Assembly (NCBI GenBank): GCA_947087265.1
Contig: CAMUBY010000003.1
Location: 1-64,000, forward strand
DNA length: 64,000 nt
Source: an uncultured Clostridia bacterium
Lineage (GTDB): Bacteria > Bacillota > Clostridia > Christensenellales > Borkfalkiaceae
Direction of reading: 5' to 3'
The position numbers and the translations under genes are program-made. Under the pieces are notes generated by a model that saw only the letters and a list, made by a program, of their open reading frames with translations, was not told the DNA's origin and made no database searches. The first letter of the stretch is position 1. Each line of letters begins with the position of its first letter. Positions 11,101 to 19,320 of the stretch are shown here, piece after piece.

Positions 11101-14100
11101 GACAATGATGTAATTTGAAAGCCCTTCCGTTTCGCCGTTAAGAAGCGTTTCCGCTTGATTGATGACGATTCGGTATTGCCCTGCATTGGGGAATACTGCG
11201 CCTTCCACGCTTTCATAACGGACGAAAATTTCCAACTGTTCGCCGTACTGCAATCCGCAGGTGAGAGCGTATTTGAAGTTCCCCGCGCCCGTTGGATAAC
11301 TGCATTCGTCGCCGTACACGTATTGCAACAGGTCAAATGCCTCTATGCTGATTTCGCGCGGCGATATCTTCAACGACGCCTCGTCGCAGGTAATTCCGTA
11401 GTTCTCAATTCCGTTTTCAATCGCATTACCGTATTTATCGTAAACAACGCTGTTTGCTTCATCTAGCGTTACAATGTACGTTCCTACGTTTTTCACCTGC
11501 GTTTTGCCGTCGAACAGCACCGCTACCTGCAACGTTTCCCCGTTCACGAGTCCTGCGGTCTGATAGTTTACATAATTGTTCGCACCCGCAGGATAGCTTT
11601 CCTCGCCGTAAATGACTTCGCGCGAATGCAAGGTAATTGTAATGGCTACTTTTTCGATAGAAAGCGTACCGTATTCAATATCTTCGATTTTGTAATTGCC
11701 GTTGCCGTAAATACCGACAGGTACGGTATATTCGCACTCGTTTGCAATACTTCCGTAATTTGTGATTTGTGCATACTTCGTTACTGTGAGCGTATCGCCG
11801 TTCAAAAGCCCGTCTTCCGTACCGCCGAAAAGCGTTGCCGTATAGCCGTAGTCGTACAATGCCGTGCCGTCATACGGTTTCTTGCCGCTGTTCGTAACCA
11901 CACTGATAAGGCGCGGCGTAACTTCGAGTTTACCGTTTCCGCTGCTGACAATGCGGTAGTTACTGTTCACATCCTCTTCGGGGTGTTCGGGGTCGTAGAC
12001 GCTTGCAATACAAATATTGTCGATAACGCCTACGTCGGTAATTTCGGGATAATCGCCCATAACAAATTCGTGCGTGAGCACGAGCGCGTCCTCTTTTTCG
12101 CCCTGTTCATTGACGTAATATGCAATATTTGCGGAGGGTGCGGAGAGCGGCGTGCCGTCGTAAGGCTTGCTTGCGCTTGCAGATTCTACATAAACGGTAC
12201 GCACCAAAATTTCCAATGTGCCGGGTTTGACTTCCACAATTTCATAGTTTTGCGGCGCTTCGTAGGTACAGTTGTTGGGCGTTGTGCCCTTGTTTGTAAT
12301 TTCGGTATAGGTGAGCACCGTGAGCGTATCGCCGTCCAGCATTCCCTCTTTGCTTGCGTCATTCCAAAGCGTAGCGGTATAGTTTGTGTTTATGAGCGGT
12401 GTGCCGTCATACACCTTGCTGTCGTCTGCGGTAGTAACCACAATCTTGCGTTTCGTAATTTCCAGCGTACCCCATTGTTCTTCGGCAACAACATAGTTAG
12501 CGTTCGGCAGTTCGTAAACAAATGTGTTGAGAGCCGTTCCGCAATCGGTAATCTCCGCGGATTCTATTATGTTGAGCGTTTCGCCATAAACAAGTCCCTC
12601 TTTGGTTTCGTCTCCGAAATAATGCGTCGTATATCCGCTGTTAACAAGCGGCGTGCCGTCATAAGGTTTTATGTCGCTGTTCGTAATAATTGTAATCGGG
12701 CGCGGCGTAATTTCCAGAATGCCGTCGTCGTAAATAAAGATGAACGTATAGTTTTCCGTCACTTCGTCATTATAATCATCAAGCACTTCAAATCCGTTTT
12801 CGGGAACGAAAATTTCGTAATTGCCGACGTCTTTCGGGCGTTCGGAAGTCCACACGCCGTTGAATTTGAAGCCGATTCTGCCGTGCAGCGTATCGAAATA
12901 CGCAGTCGCCGTGTGGCTGAGTTTTATTGTGAAATCTCCGTCAATCTCGCCGTAAACGTAAGCGGTATGCCCGAACGTAACCGTAACTTCAAGAGGAGTA
13001 ATTTCCGCCGTAATTTCTTCGCACAGGAGATTATAATTATTCGCGCCGTTTACAATTTCGTTTCCGTCACCGTCGTAAACGGTTGCCGATTGCAAGCCGA
13101 CCGCATACTCGCCGACGTACTTCGGAACAGTCGTTTTGCCGTCTTTGAAATACTGCGCGCTGATTTCGAGTTGTTCGCCGTCAAGCAGCCCCTCTGCGCT
13201 TGCATAGTTGCCGATACCGTTCGGATAGACAAACGTTTCGCCGTAGACGGCGTTCTCCACTGCGGAAAGCACGACGGTGACCTCTTTTTGCGTGACCGTG
13301 AACGTGCCGCTTTCGCAAGATATAAGATAGTTGCTGAAATCGTTTTTGCCGTTTAAGAGAGAATGCTCGTTATCGAACACGATTTCATGTTCGCCGACGG
13401 GATATTTTTCCAGCGTTTCTTTGAGCGCTGCCGCGACTTCCAGCGTATCGTCGTAGGCAAGATTCCCTGATTTAAGAATGTAGTTATTAACGCCGTTCGG
13501 ATAGGAGAACGCCTCGCCGTAAACGGCGGTTACGTCGCTCAGTTTGATTCCCACGCTGCGCGGCGAAACCGTAAGCGTGCCCTCAATATAGGTAAACGAG
13601 TAATTTTTTACACCCTCCGAAGAGCCGTTAATACGCGTTTCCTCGTGTAAAATCTGCGCTTCGTATTCTCCGACGTTTTTCGGCGTTACCTGCTCGCCGT
13701 TTTGAAAATAGACAACCGTTACGGAAAGTTCCTCGCCGTAAGCAAGGTCGGGCGTCACCTGAATTGCAAACTCTTCGATTTCATCGCCGTAACTGATACT
13801 CAATTCCCCGACTTGCACCTGCACTTCGAGAGGAACAATTTCAAGATTACCGCCCTTTATCGTTACGTTATAATTGTCGGTAAGGTACACAAATTCTTGC
13901 AGCGAGCCGTCACTGTCTCCCCATAATATGTCGATATCGACCGAGCGGTAATTACCGACGTTTTTCGGAACGACTCTGTCTTCCGCAGAAGAAGGAACGG
14001 CGCAATAAGTATAAATTGCAACGCTGAGTTTTTCGCCGTATTGCAGGTCGCATGTATCCGCGTTTTTGAAGTTATTCCAACCAACGTAGGGATAGAAATC

Positions 14101-17100
14101 CGTATCGCCGTACTCAACGGTGACGTCGTAAAATTCAACCGTAATGTCGCGTTTTTCAATCGTCAGATTGCCCGTGCCCGTTGTGAACACATAGTTGTTT
14201 GTGTTTCCTTTTCCGCCGTCTTCTTCGGTGACGGCAATCGATTCGGTTACGACAGCAATCTTGTAATCGCCTGCGTATTTGGGCATTCCCAAAACGCCGC
14301 TCTCGCTGATATAAATTGTGTGATAGGAAATCGTTTCGTTGTAGGCGGGCGAGGCAAGCGTGAATTTCCATTGCAAGTCTTCCGCTTCACCGTAGACGCA
14401 CGATTGTTCGTCTACTTCGATTGTCAATTCCAAAGGCGTGATTTCCACCGTTTTGAATTCGTAGAAAATGATATAATTTCCCGCGCCGTTTTCTTTTACG
14501 TTACCGTCTTTATCGTATACCGTGAAATCGTTGTACCGGTATCCGTACTGCCGTGCATCCTTCGGCGAAACGATTACGCCCGAAACTGTATATCTCACCG
14601 TAACTTCAAATTCTTGATGATAGGCAGCGTCAATGTTATCTGCATTTTTGAAGTTATTCTTGCCCGCGGGATAAGTAGGCGTTTGCCCGTAGGGAACGTT
14701 CTCCAAATCGAACAGTTCAAGCGTAATCTCACGTTGACGGATAGCGAGCTCACCTTTTTTGTAAGTAATGTTATAGTTGCTTGTATCAGGTTTGCCGTTG
14801 ACGAGCGTTTTTTCTTCCACGGCGGTGATATCGTATTTACCAACGTCAGGTTCTTCGCCGCAATCGAAGGTTACGAATATTTCGAGCGTATCCGAATAGG
14901 CGAGTGTACCGCTGATATCATAATTCCCCACGCCCGCAGGATAGGTAAATTGGTCGCCGTAAGTTGCCTCAACAGGCAGCGGCGTAATTACGATTTCTCT
15001 GGGCACTACTTCCAAATAGCCCCCAAAGGAAATTTTATAATTCTTCGCAAGTTCGCCGTTTGCAAAAATTCCGTTCTCTTCGTCGAAGCCGTACCATTCA
15101 TAAGAAATGACGACTATTTCATATTTGCCGACAGACAATAATTCAGAAGCCAAAAAATAAGTTTCGCCGCCTGTGCGGTAGGTTCCTACGCGCACAATCA
15201 CCTGCTCGCCGTACTGCAAGCCGCAAGTTTCGGCGTTTTGGAAGTTGTTATAGCCCGTGTGCGGATAGTAATTCGTATCGCCGTATTCTACGGTATCGTC
15301 GTAAAGGCGCAACGTAATTTCGCGTCGTTTAATGGTAAGCGAAGACTCCGCACAGCTGATATTGTAGTTATTCACGCCGTTTTTAATCGCGTTACCTTCG
15401 CTGTCGTAAACAATGCTGTTTGCTTCATCGAGCGTTACGATATACGTTCCTGCGTTTTTCACCTGCGCTTTGCCGTCAAACAATACCGCTACCTGCAAGG
15501 TTTCGCCGTTCACAAGCCCTGCGCTTTCAAAGTTCAGATAGTTGTTCGCGCCCGTAGGATAGTTCTCTTCGCCGTAAACGACTTCACGCGCGAGCAACTG
15601 CACCATAATTTCCGCTTGCGAAACAGAGAGCGTACCGTATTCCGTTTCTTCGATTTTGTAATTGTCGTTGCCGTAAACGCCGACCGGCACGGTGTATTCG
15701 CATTTATTTTCGGTTTCGCCGTAATTTGTGATTTGTGCATACTTCGTTACGGTAAGCGTATCGCCGTTCAAAAGCCCTTCTTTGTTTTCGTCGCCGAAAA
15801 GGGTTGCCGTATAGCCGTAGTTATAGAGCGGCGTACCGTCGTAAGGCTTCGTATCGTCAGTCGTAACCACTTTGATAAAGCGCGGCGATACCGTAAGCGT
15901 GCCGTATTCGTACTCTGCGGTATAGTTTTCGCTCGGCAGTTGATACACGCATTCATTCCGTATGCTGCCGACGTCTGTAATTTCCGCCTTGCTGATAACG
16001 GTGAGTTTATCGTCGCCCAAAAGCCCCGCTTCCGTACCGTAAGCGGTTTTGTACGAAGAATCGGAAAATGCCGTAGCGTCGTACACGTGCGAATTAGTGG
16101 CGGTGGTAATCACAATCGGACGCGCGCTTACCGTAAGCGTGCCGTTGATTTGTTCTTTGATTTCGTAGTTTCCGCTCGGAAGCGTATAGGTGCAAACATT
16201 AACGCACGAGCCCTTATCCGTAATTTCCGCAAAGGTAACGACCGTGAGTTCGTCGCCGTTCAAAAGTCCTTCTTTGTTTTCGTCGCCGAAATAGTGCGTA
16301 GTGTATTTTTTATCCGAATACGGTTTTGCATCGTAAACGTGCGACGAGGTTGCCGAACTGACTGTAATCGGGCGTGCGGTGACGGTAAGCGTTCCGTGCA
16401 CGACTTCCTTAATTTCGTAATTGCCGTTGGGGGGCGTAAACTCGCATTCGTTGAGAAGCGAACCTTTGTCTACAATCGCTACGAACGTCTTCAAAACAAG
16501 TTCGTCGCCGTTCAAAAGCCCCTCTTTACTCTCATCGCCGTAAAAATGCGTGGTGTAATTTGCGTCGCTATAAGCAATCGCGTCGTAGACGTGCGACGAA
16601 GTTGCCGTGGTCACAGTAAGCGGACGGGGTTTCACGGTAAGCGTGCCGTAGACGTACCCCTCAACGGAATAGTTGGAAGACGAAGCGGTAAACTCCGTTT
16701 GGTTGAGCGTAGAACCTGCGTCCGTAATCGAAGTGGGTTCGCCGTAAATTACCAGCGTATCGTCGCCGATAAGCGCAGGCAGAGTGCTATCCCCGTTGTA
16801 CTCTACTTTTTCGTAGGTGCGGTTTTCCAGCGGTTTGCCGTCATAATATTTTTCGTCCGAAGCGGTGTATACGAGGAGCGGGCGTTTCTTGATAAGAAGC
16901 GTTCCCCATTCCTCTTTGGCAACAGTATAGTTTCCGTTCGGCAACGTATAAACAAACGAATTTGCCGTGGAGCCTGCCGCGGTAATTTCCGCGCATTCGC
17001 CGATTATCAGTTCGTCTCCGTTCAACAGCCCCGCTTTTGCGCTATCGCTCTCAAAATAAGTGGAATACTCTTTCCCGACGTTCGTAAGAGAAACGCCGTC

Positions 17101-19296
17101 ATACACTTTTGTTTCGTTCGCAGTAGTAACCACAATCGGGCGCGGCGTTACCGTAAGCGTGCCGTAACGGTAATCTGCGATTGCGTAGTTGCCGTTCGGA
17201 AGCGAATACAGACATTCGTTCGTCACGCTGCCTGCGTTTGTGATTTTCGCCGCAGATTGTACGGTAAGTTCGTCACCGTTCAGAAGTCCCGATTCCGTGC
17301 CGTAAGTGGTTTCGTAAGAAGAATCGGAAAACTCCGTAGCGTCGTATACGTGCGAGGAGTTGGCAGTCTTTATCACTATCGGGCGCGGCGTTACCGTAAG
17401 CGTTCCGTATACAATATCCGCAATTTCGTAATTGCCGTTCGGAAGCGAATATACGCACTCGTTCGGAGTACTGCCTACGTTCGTCAACTTTTGGTAATCC
17501 AAAACATTGAGCGTATCGCCGCCGAGGAGTCCCTCTTCCGTGCCGTAAGCGGTTGTGTAAGAAGCGTCGGAAAAGACTTCCGCATTGTAAACCTGCGAAG
17601 AGGTAGCGGTGGTAATCACAATCGGACGCGGCGTTACCGTAAGCGTGCCGTATTCATAAGTAATCCGATAGTTTGCGGTAACGTCGGTTCCGTTTTCGTA
17701 AATTAAAAACTGCGTGGTATTCTGTTCGCTGCCGACGTTCGTTACCGAGTAAATTTTACCTGCGCGGATACTTTGGAAATCCAACAAATCGCTCGCATTT
17801 TTGAGTTCGTAGTCGGTATTGGAAAGCGGGTTTCCGTCATACACGCGCTGTGCGCCCTTCGTTTGAACGGTAATCGGACGGTGCGTTACCGTGAGCGTGC
17901 CGTATGTATAGTTGATTGCAAAGTTGCGGTTCATATCGTTGCCGAACGAATCGGTAACCGAAAGCGCAAGTTTGTTTTCCATCTCCCCTGCGGCGGTCAG
18001 CTCCGGAACATCGGTAACGCACAACAGATAGCCTGCTAACATCGCTCTATCGGGCGTATACCCCTGTGCGGAAAGCGGCTTACCGTTGTAGACCTGCGTC
18101 GCGCCGTCCGTAGTGATGCCGAGCGCAAACGGTTTGACGGTGAGCGTACCGTACTGGGGCAAAATTTCGTAATTTGCCGTGACGTCGTTTCCGATTGCGT
18201 CTTGCAACGTAAATTTTGCGGTATTGGGAACGGAATCCGCATCGGTAACTTCCGCAAAATCGGTCGCGGTAATTTTATGCCCTGCAATGAGTCCTTCGGG
18301 GGTAACCGTCTTATTTTGCAGCGTATTGCCGTTGTATTCGCGTTCTTCGCTACCCGTCCGCACCGTAATTTCTTTTCTTGCAATGAACAAATCGGAAGTG
18401 CCTGTTGCAATCTGATAGCGCTCCGTCACGTCGATTTCGCCCTTCATAATGCGGAAGGATTCTGCTTCAAGCGTGTAATTTCCTGCGTTAACCGCTTCGG
18501 AAATCACGCCGCCCGCGCCGTCTTTGAGCGAAGCGGTAAACTCTACCCTGTCGCCTTCCGCCAAAGCGCGCGAGGTTTGTTCACTGATTTTGTTGAGCGA
18601 GGATGCCGCCACCCCTGCGCCGCTGTACGTGAAACGGAAATCTGCGGGAGAAAGCAAAATGCTTCTGCTTTGAATGCTGAGTTTTTTCGGCGCGGTTTCT
18701 ACCGCATAACAATTCGTTCTGTCTTCGCCGTTTGCGTTTATAATGCGGAGCGAAGTCAAATCCAACTCGACGTTTGCCTCGTCGGAAAGATAGGTATCGT
18801 AAATGAAGGTCAAGCCGCTCTTATCGAGCCTGTCGCCCAACACCAACCCCGAAAGCGTAACGCCGTTCGGCGCATTGCCGTACACAACAGAATCGGAAGT
18901 GATGATAAATTCGGAACTGCGCGGCAGAATTTCAAAGTCGGATTCTTTGCCGTGCCCCTTTCCGACCGTTTTGGAAGAAACGGTACGCGCGCGGTATTTG
19001 CCTGCGAGCACGGGTTTCTCGGCGCTCCATTCGCTGCTGCCGACTGCCGCGTATTCCACGCTCGTGCCGCTTAAAAACGCACTTGCGGGAGTGACCGTAT
19101 ATTCTTCGCCGTAATAAATTGTCTGCGCGGAAAAGGTCACCGCTCCCGATACCGTGCCCTTTGCAATAAGAAGGCCGGTAATCGCAGCGATAACCGCAAG
19201 GAAAATACCGATAAACAAAAATTTAAAGCGGACTACAAATTTTTTGAATTTCGCTACTTTCACGATTTTGTTTTCATATTTTTCGTATGAAATCAT
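8107..19296 (-). CDS. Giant N-anchored YDG/MBG-module surface protein (3729 aa)
   Basis: A short basic cytosolic tail is followed by one transmembrane helix at about residues 25-47 and then an external region of some 3680 residues. I count about 38 tandem modules of roughly 75-110 residues. Two types recur: one starting near RPIxVxT with VYDGxPL and ending GNY...YGTLTV, and one with VYGExxxYPxGxNNY and LxxGExL. These match the YDG/MBG families found in adhesins and large surface proteins. The last 100 residues are a different, non-repeat domain. There is no LPXTG motif and no cleavable signal peptide, so the N-terminal helix is the only visible anchor. It follows the sister 830-aa gene by 24 bp and precedes the next gene by 34 bp. 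Parts are internally duplicated (see repeats). Role as filament, adhesin or shield is inference. Confidence 0.9.
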   Translation of the reverse strand: MISYEKYENKIVKVAKFKKFVVRFKFLFIGIFLAVIAAITGLLIAKGTVSGAVTFSAQTIYYGEEYTVTPASAFLSGTSVEYAAVGSSEWSAEKPVLAGKYRARTVSSKTVGKGHGKESDFEILPRSSEFIITSDSVVYGNAPNGVTLSGLVLGDRLDKSGLTFIYDTYLSDEANVELDLTSLRIINANGEDRTNCYAVETAPKKLSIQSRSILLSPADFRFTYSGAGVAASSLNKISEQTSRALAEGDRVEFTASLKDGAGGVISEAVNAGNYTLEAESFRIMKGEIDVTERYQIATGTSDLFIARKEITVRTGSEEREYNGNTLQNKTVTPEGLIAGHKITATDFAEVTDADSVPNTAKFTLQDAIGNDVTANYEILPQYGTLTVKPFALGITTDGATQVYNGKPLSAQGYTPDRAMLAGYLLCVTDVPELTAAGEMENKLALSVTDSFGNDMNRNFAINYTYGTLTVTHRPITVQTKGAQRVYDGNPLSNTDYELKNASDLLDFQSIRAGKIYSVTNVGSEQNTTQFLIYENGTDVTANYRITYEYGTLTVTPRPIVITTATSSQVYNAEVFSDASYTTAYGTEEGLLGGDTLNVLDYQKLTNVGSTPNECVYSLPNGNYEIADIVYGTLTVTPRPIVIKTANSSHVYDATEFSDSSYETTYGTESGLLNGDELTVQSAAKITNAGSVTNECLYSLPNGNYAIADYRYGTLTVTPRPIVVTTANETKVYDGVSLTNVGKEYSTYFESDSAKAGLLNGDELIIGECAEITAAGSTANSFVYTLPNGNYTVAKEEWGTLLIKKRPLLVYTASDEKYYDGKPLENRTYEKVEYNGDSTLPALIGDDTLVIYGEPTSITDAGSTLNQTEFTASSSNYSVEGYVYGTLTVKPRPLTVTTATSSHVYDAIAYSDANYTTHFYGDESKEGLLNGDELVLKTFVAIVDKGSLLNECEFTPPNGNYEIKEVVHGTLTVTARPITVSSATSSHVYDAKPYSDKKYTTHYFGDENKEGLLNGDELTVVTFAEITDKGSCVNVCTYTLPSGNYEIKEQINGTLTVSARPIVITTATNSHVYDATAFSDSSYKTAYGTEAGLLGDDKLTVISKAEITDVGSIRNECVYQLPSENYTAEYEYGTLTVSPRFIKVVTTDDTKPYDGTPLYNYGYTATLFGDENKEGLLNGDTLTVTKYAQITNYGETENKCEYTVPVGVYGNDNYKIEETEYGTLSVSQAEIMVQLLAREVVYGEENYPTGANNYLNFESAGLVNGETLQVAVLFDGKAQVKNAGTYIVTLDEANSIVYDSEGNAIKNGVNNYNISCAESSLTIKRREITLRLYDDTVEYGDTNYYPHTGYNNFQNAETCGLQYGEQVIVRVGTYRTGGETYFLASELLSVGKYEIVVISYEWYGFDEENGIFANGELAKNYKISFGGYLEVVPREIVITPLPVEATYGDQFTYPAGVGNYDISGTLAYSDTLEIFVTFDCGEEPDVGKYDITAVEEKTLVNGKPDTSNYNITYKKGELAIRQREITLELFDLENVPYGQTPTYPAGKNNFKNADNIDAAYHQEFEVTVRYTVSGVIVSPKDARQYGYRYNDFTVYDKDGNVKENGAGNYIIFYEFKTVEITPLELTIEVDEQSCVYGEAEDLQWKFTLASPAYNETISYHTIYISESGVLGMPKYAGDYKIAVVTESIAVTEEDGGKGNTNNYVFTTGTGNLTIEKRDITVEFYDVTVEYGDTDFYPYVGWNNFKNADTCDLQYGEKLSVAIYTYCAVPSSAEDRVVPKNVGNYRSVDIDILWGDSDGSLQEFVYLTDNYNVTIKGGNLEIVPLEVQVQVGELSISYGDEIEEFAIQVTPDLAYGEELSVTVVYFQNGEQVTPKNVGEYEAQILHEETRINGSSEGVKNYSFTYIEGTLTVSPRSVGIKLSDVTAVYGEAFSYPNGVNNYILKSGNLAYDDTLEVAAALKETLEKYPVGEHEIVFDNEHSLLNGKNDFSNYLISCESGTFTVTQKEVTVVLSAVENAVYGETFVYPNGIGNYASAEGLLDGEQLEISAQYFKDGKTTVPKYVGEYAVGLQSATVYDGDGNEIVNGANNYNLLCEEITAEITPLEVTVTFGHTAYVYGEIDGDFTIKLSHTATAYFDTLHGRIGFKFNGVWTSERPKDVGNYEIFVPENGFEVLDDYNDEVTENYTFIFIYDDGILEITPRPITIITNSDIKPYDGTPLVNSGYTTHYFGDETKEGLVYGETLNIIESAEITDCGTALNTFVYELPNANYVVAEEQWGTLEITKRKIVVTTADDSKVYDGTPLINTNYTATLWNDASKEGMLDGDTLTVLTYTEITNKGTTPNNCTYEAPQNYEIVEVKPGTLEILVRTVYVESASASKPYDGTPLSAPSANIAYYVNEQGEKEDALVLTHEFVMGDYPEITDVGVIDNICIASVYDPEHPEEDVNSNYRIVSSGNGKLEVTPRLISVVTNSGKKPYDGTALYDYGYTATLFGGTEDGLLNGDTLTVTKYAQITNYGSIANECEYTVPVGIYGNGNYKIEDIEYGTLSIEKVAITITLHSREVIYGEESYPAGANNYVNYQTAGLVNGETLQVAVLFDGKTQVKNVGTYIVTLDEANSVVYDKYGNAIENGIENYGITCDEASLKISPREISIEAFDLLQYVYGDECSYPTGAGNFKYALTCGLQYGEQLEIFVRYESVEGAVFPNAGQYRIVINQAETLLNGETEGLSNYIIVYTDGELIIAPRPITVVTGDASRYYDGSPLSNPTYTTHLYGNVRGEGLLNGDTLTIVSYADITDKGTVPNECTFEEIESGNYEIKNVIYGTLEVLARPITVELYGLDSVIYGETFAYPAYQTGTKGNFANANECDLVSGETLQVAVKYYLNGIAVTPKNAGIYTVRFDLAGSTVTRNGELMDTSNYEITCAEKRAEIAKRNLEISISDMGEVVYSGSPYYYPANNYTILNGDFAYGESLLVGVFYYASKAPAVSAQPVNADTYMLEFNPSGSRIGGMDATVNYNVTCGETHTLIILPKEITLKLSAVTHVYNGEVYNFENAPDSAFAVAGLCGDDKVKRTVSYSSEPLNAGEYTITYESGLFELERGLTSNYILNAEDSTLACTLTVTPREITVTVNDREIERTGYAVDPADESFTSQRNGGDGFVKGDETKVTATYRYNGSLTPPSEIGTYTVTVALAEDDVTKNYQITYESGTLSITGRIVIVTPVYTGGEYTYNGQAVDVGLFGFTSRHAGENLPEGDRYGFEEGDIAGITAVFTFTGAGATYTDGATPVNAGTYKVSVALSGYDNVNYLVRYDTPVTFTILPRPLSASVTDIEMLYRNHAPEETPEITVTGILEQDKDNYSFAPLYLNANGNQLVRYNAGTYDIGVQIISADGLQNYVIETCEKGTLVINQAKLYVKPVSKSGLYTGSNITIGVKEYIVFDGDGLAEGDYLFIEADGELNPEKSFALMVGVKRAWVRNRDSANGNYGSDVTENYLIYTSQNIDANASYRINDYKSQLTAVQRTLYFEQYVPNGQKVFVYSGEKPVIDTGNPSALFRNVTASYGGTGLLSGHRLEFGGISVGKAVACYKDWLKLKVYDEQGNDVTKAYKLTCVNKEEENISVIAIDVSLTVQSSVTLESLRSGAALTTSFDGKTVLKQSLYTAKGLLAEHSVEIVVSEGSEGSFTFYVLLYEPKLTGTEVTGRRDKSMYYALNSKLPDGLNVNVELISTFELENQ
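11370..11908 (-). repeat. Duplicated two-module block, copy B, inside the giant gene
   Basis: Encodes a YDG module plus an MBG module whose order and sequence closely match the block at about 15340-15877. Shared stretches include NGDTLTVTKYAQITNYG, GLVNGETLQVAVLFDGK and GTYIVTLDEANS. Boundaries are approximate and were taken from the protein match. Confidence 0.8.
15340..15877 (-). repeat. Duplicated two-module block, copy A, inside the giant gene
   Basis: Partner of the block at about 11370-11908. Third-position differences are common while the protein stays very similar, so the duplication is recent relative to the other modules but not brand new. It indicates growth of the gene by copying module pairs. 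Confidence 0.8.
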
Positions 19297-19320
19297 AGTC
19301 TTTCCGCGTGTTTGCTTCCT

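Noticed and set aside
11626..17706. Long open frames on the plus strand (576 and 822 codons) opposite the giant gene
   Set aside because: They are antisense shadows of the repetitive, Gly/Tyr/Asp-rich modules. They lack ribosome binding sites and give Arg/Val/Cys-rich, low-complexity products with no family resemblance.
8107..19296. CRISPR or satellite DNA within the giant gene
   Set aside because: The repetition is at the protein-module level with diverged DNA, continuous reading frame and normal codon use.
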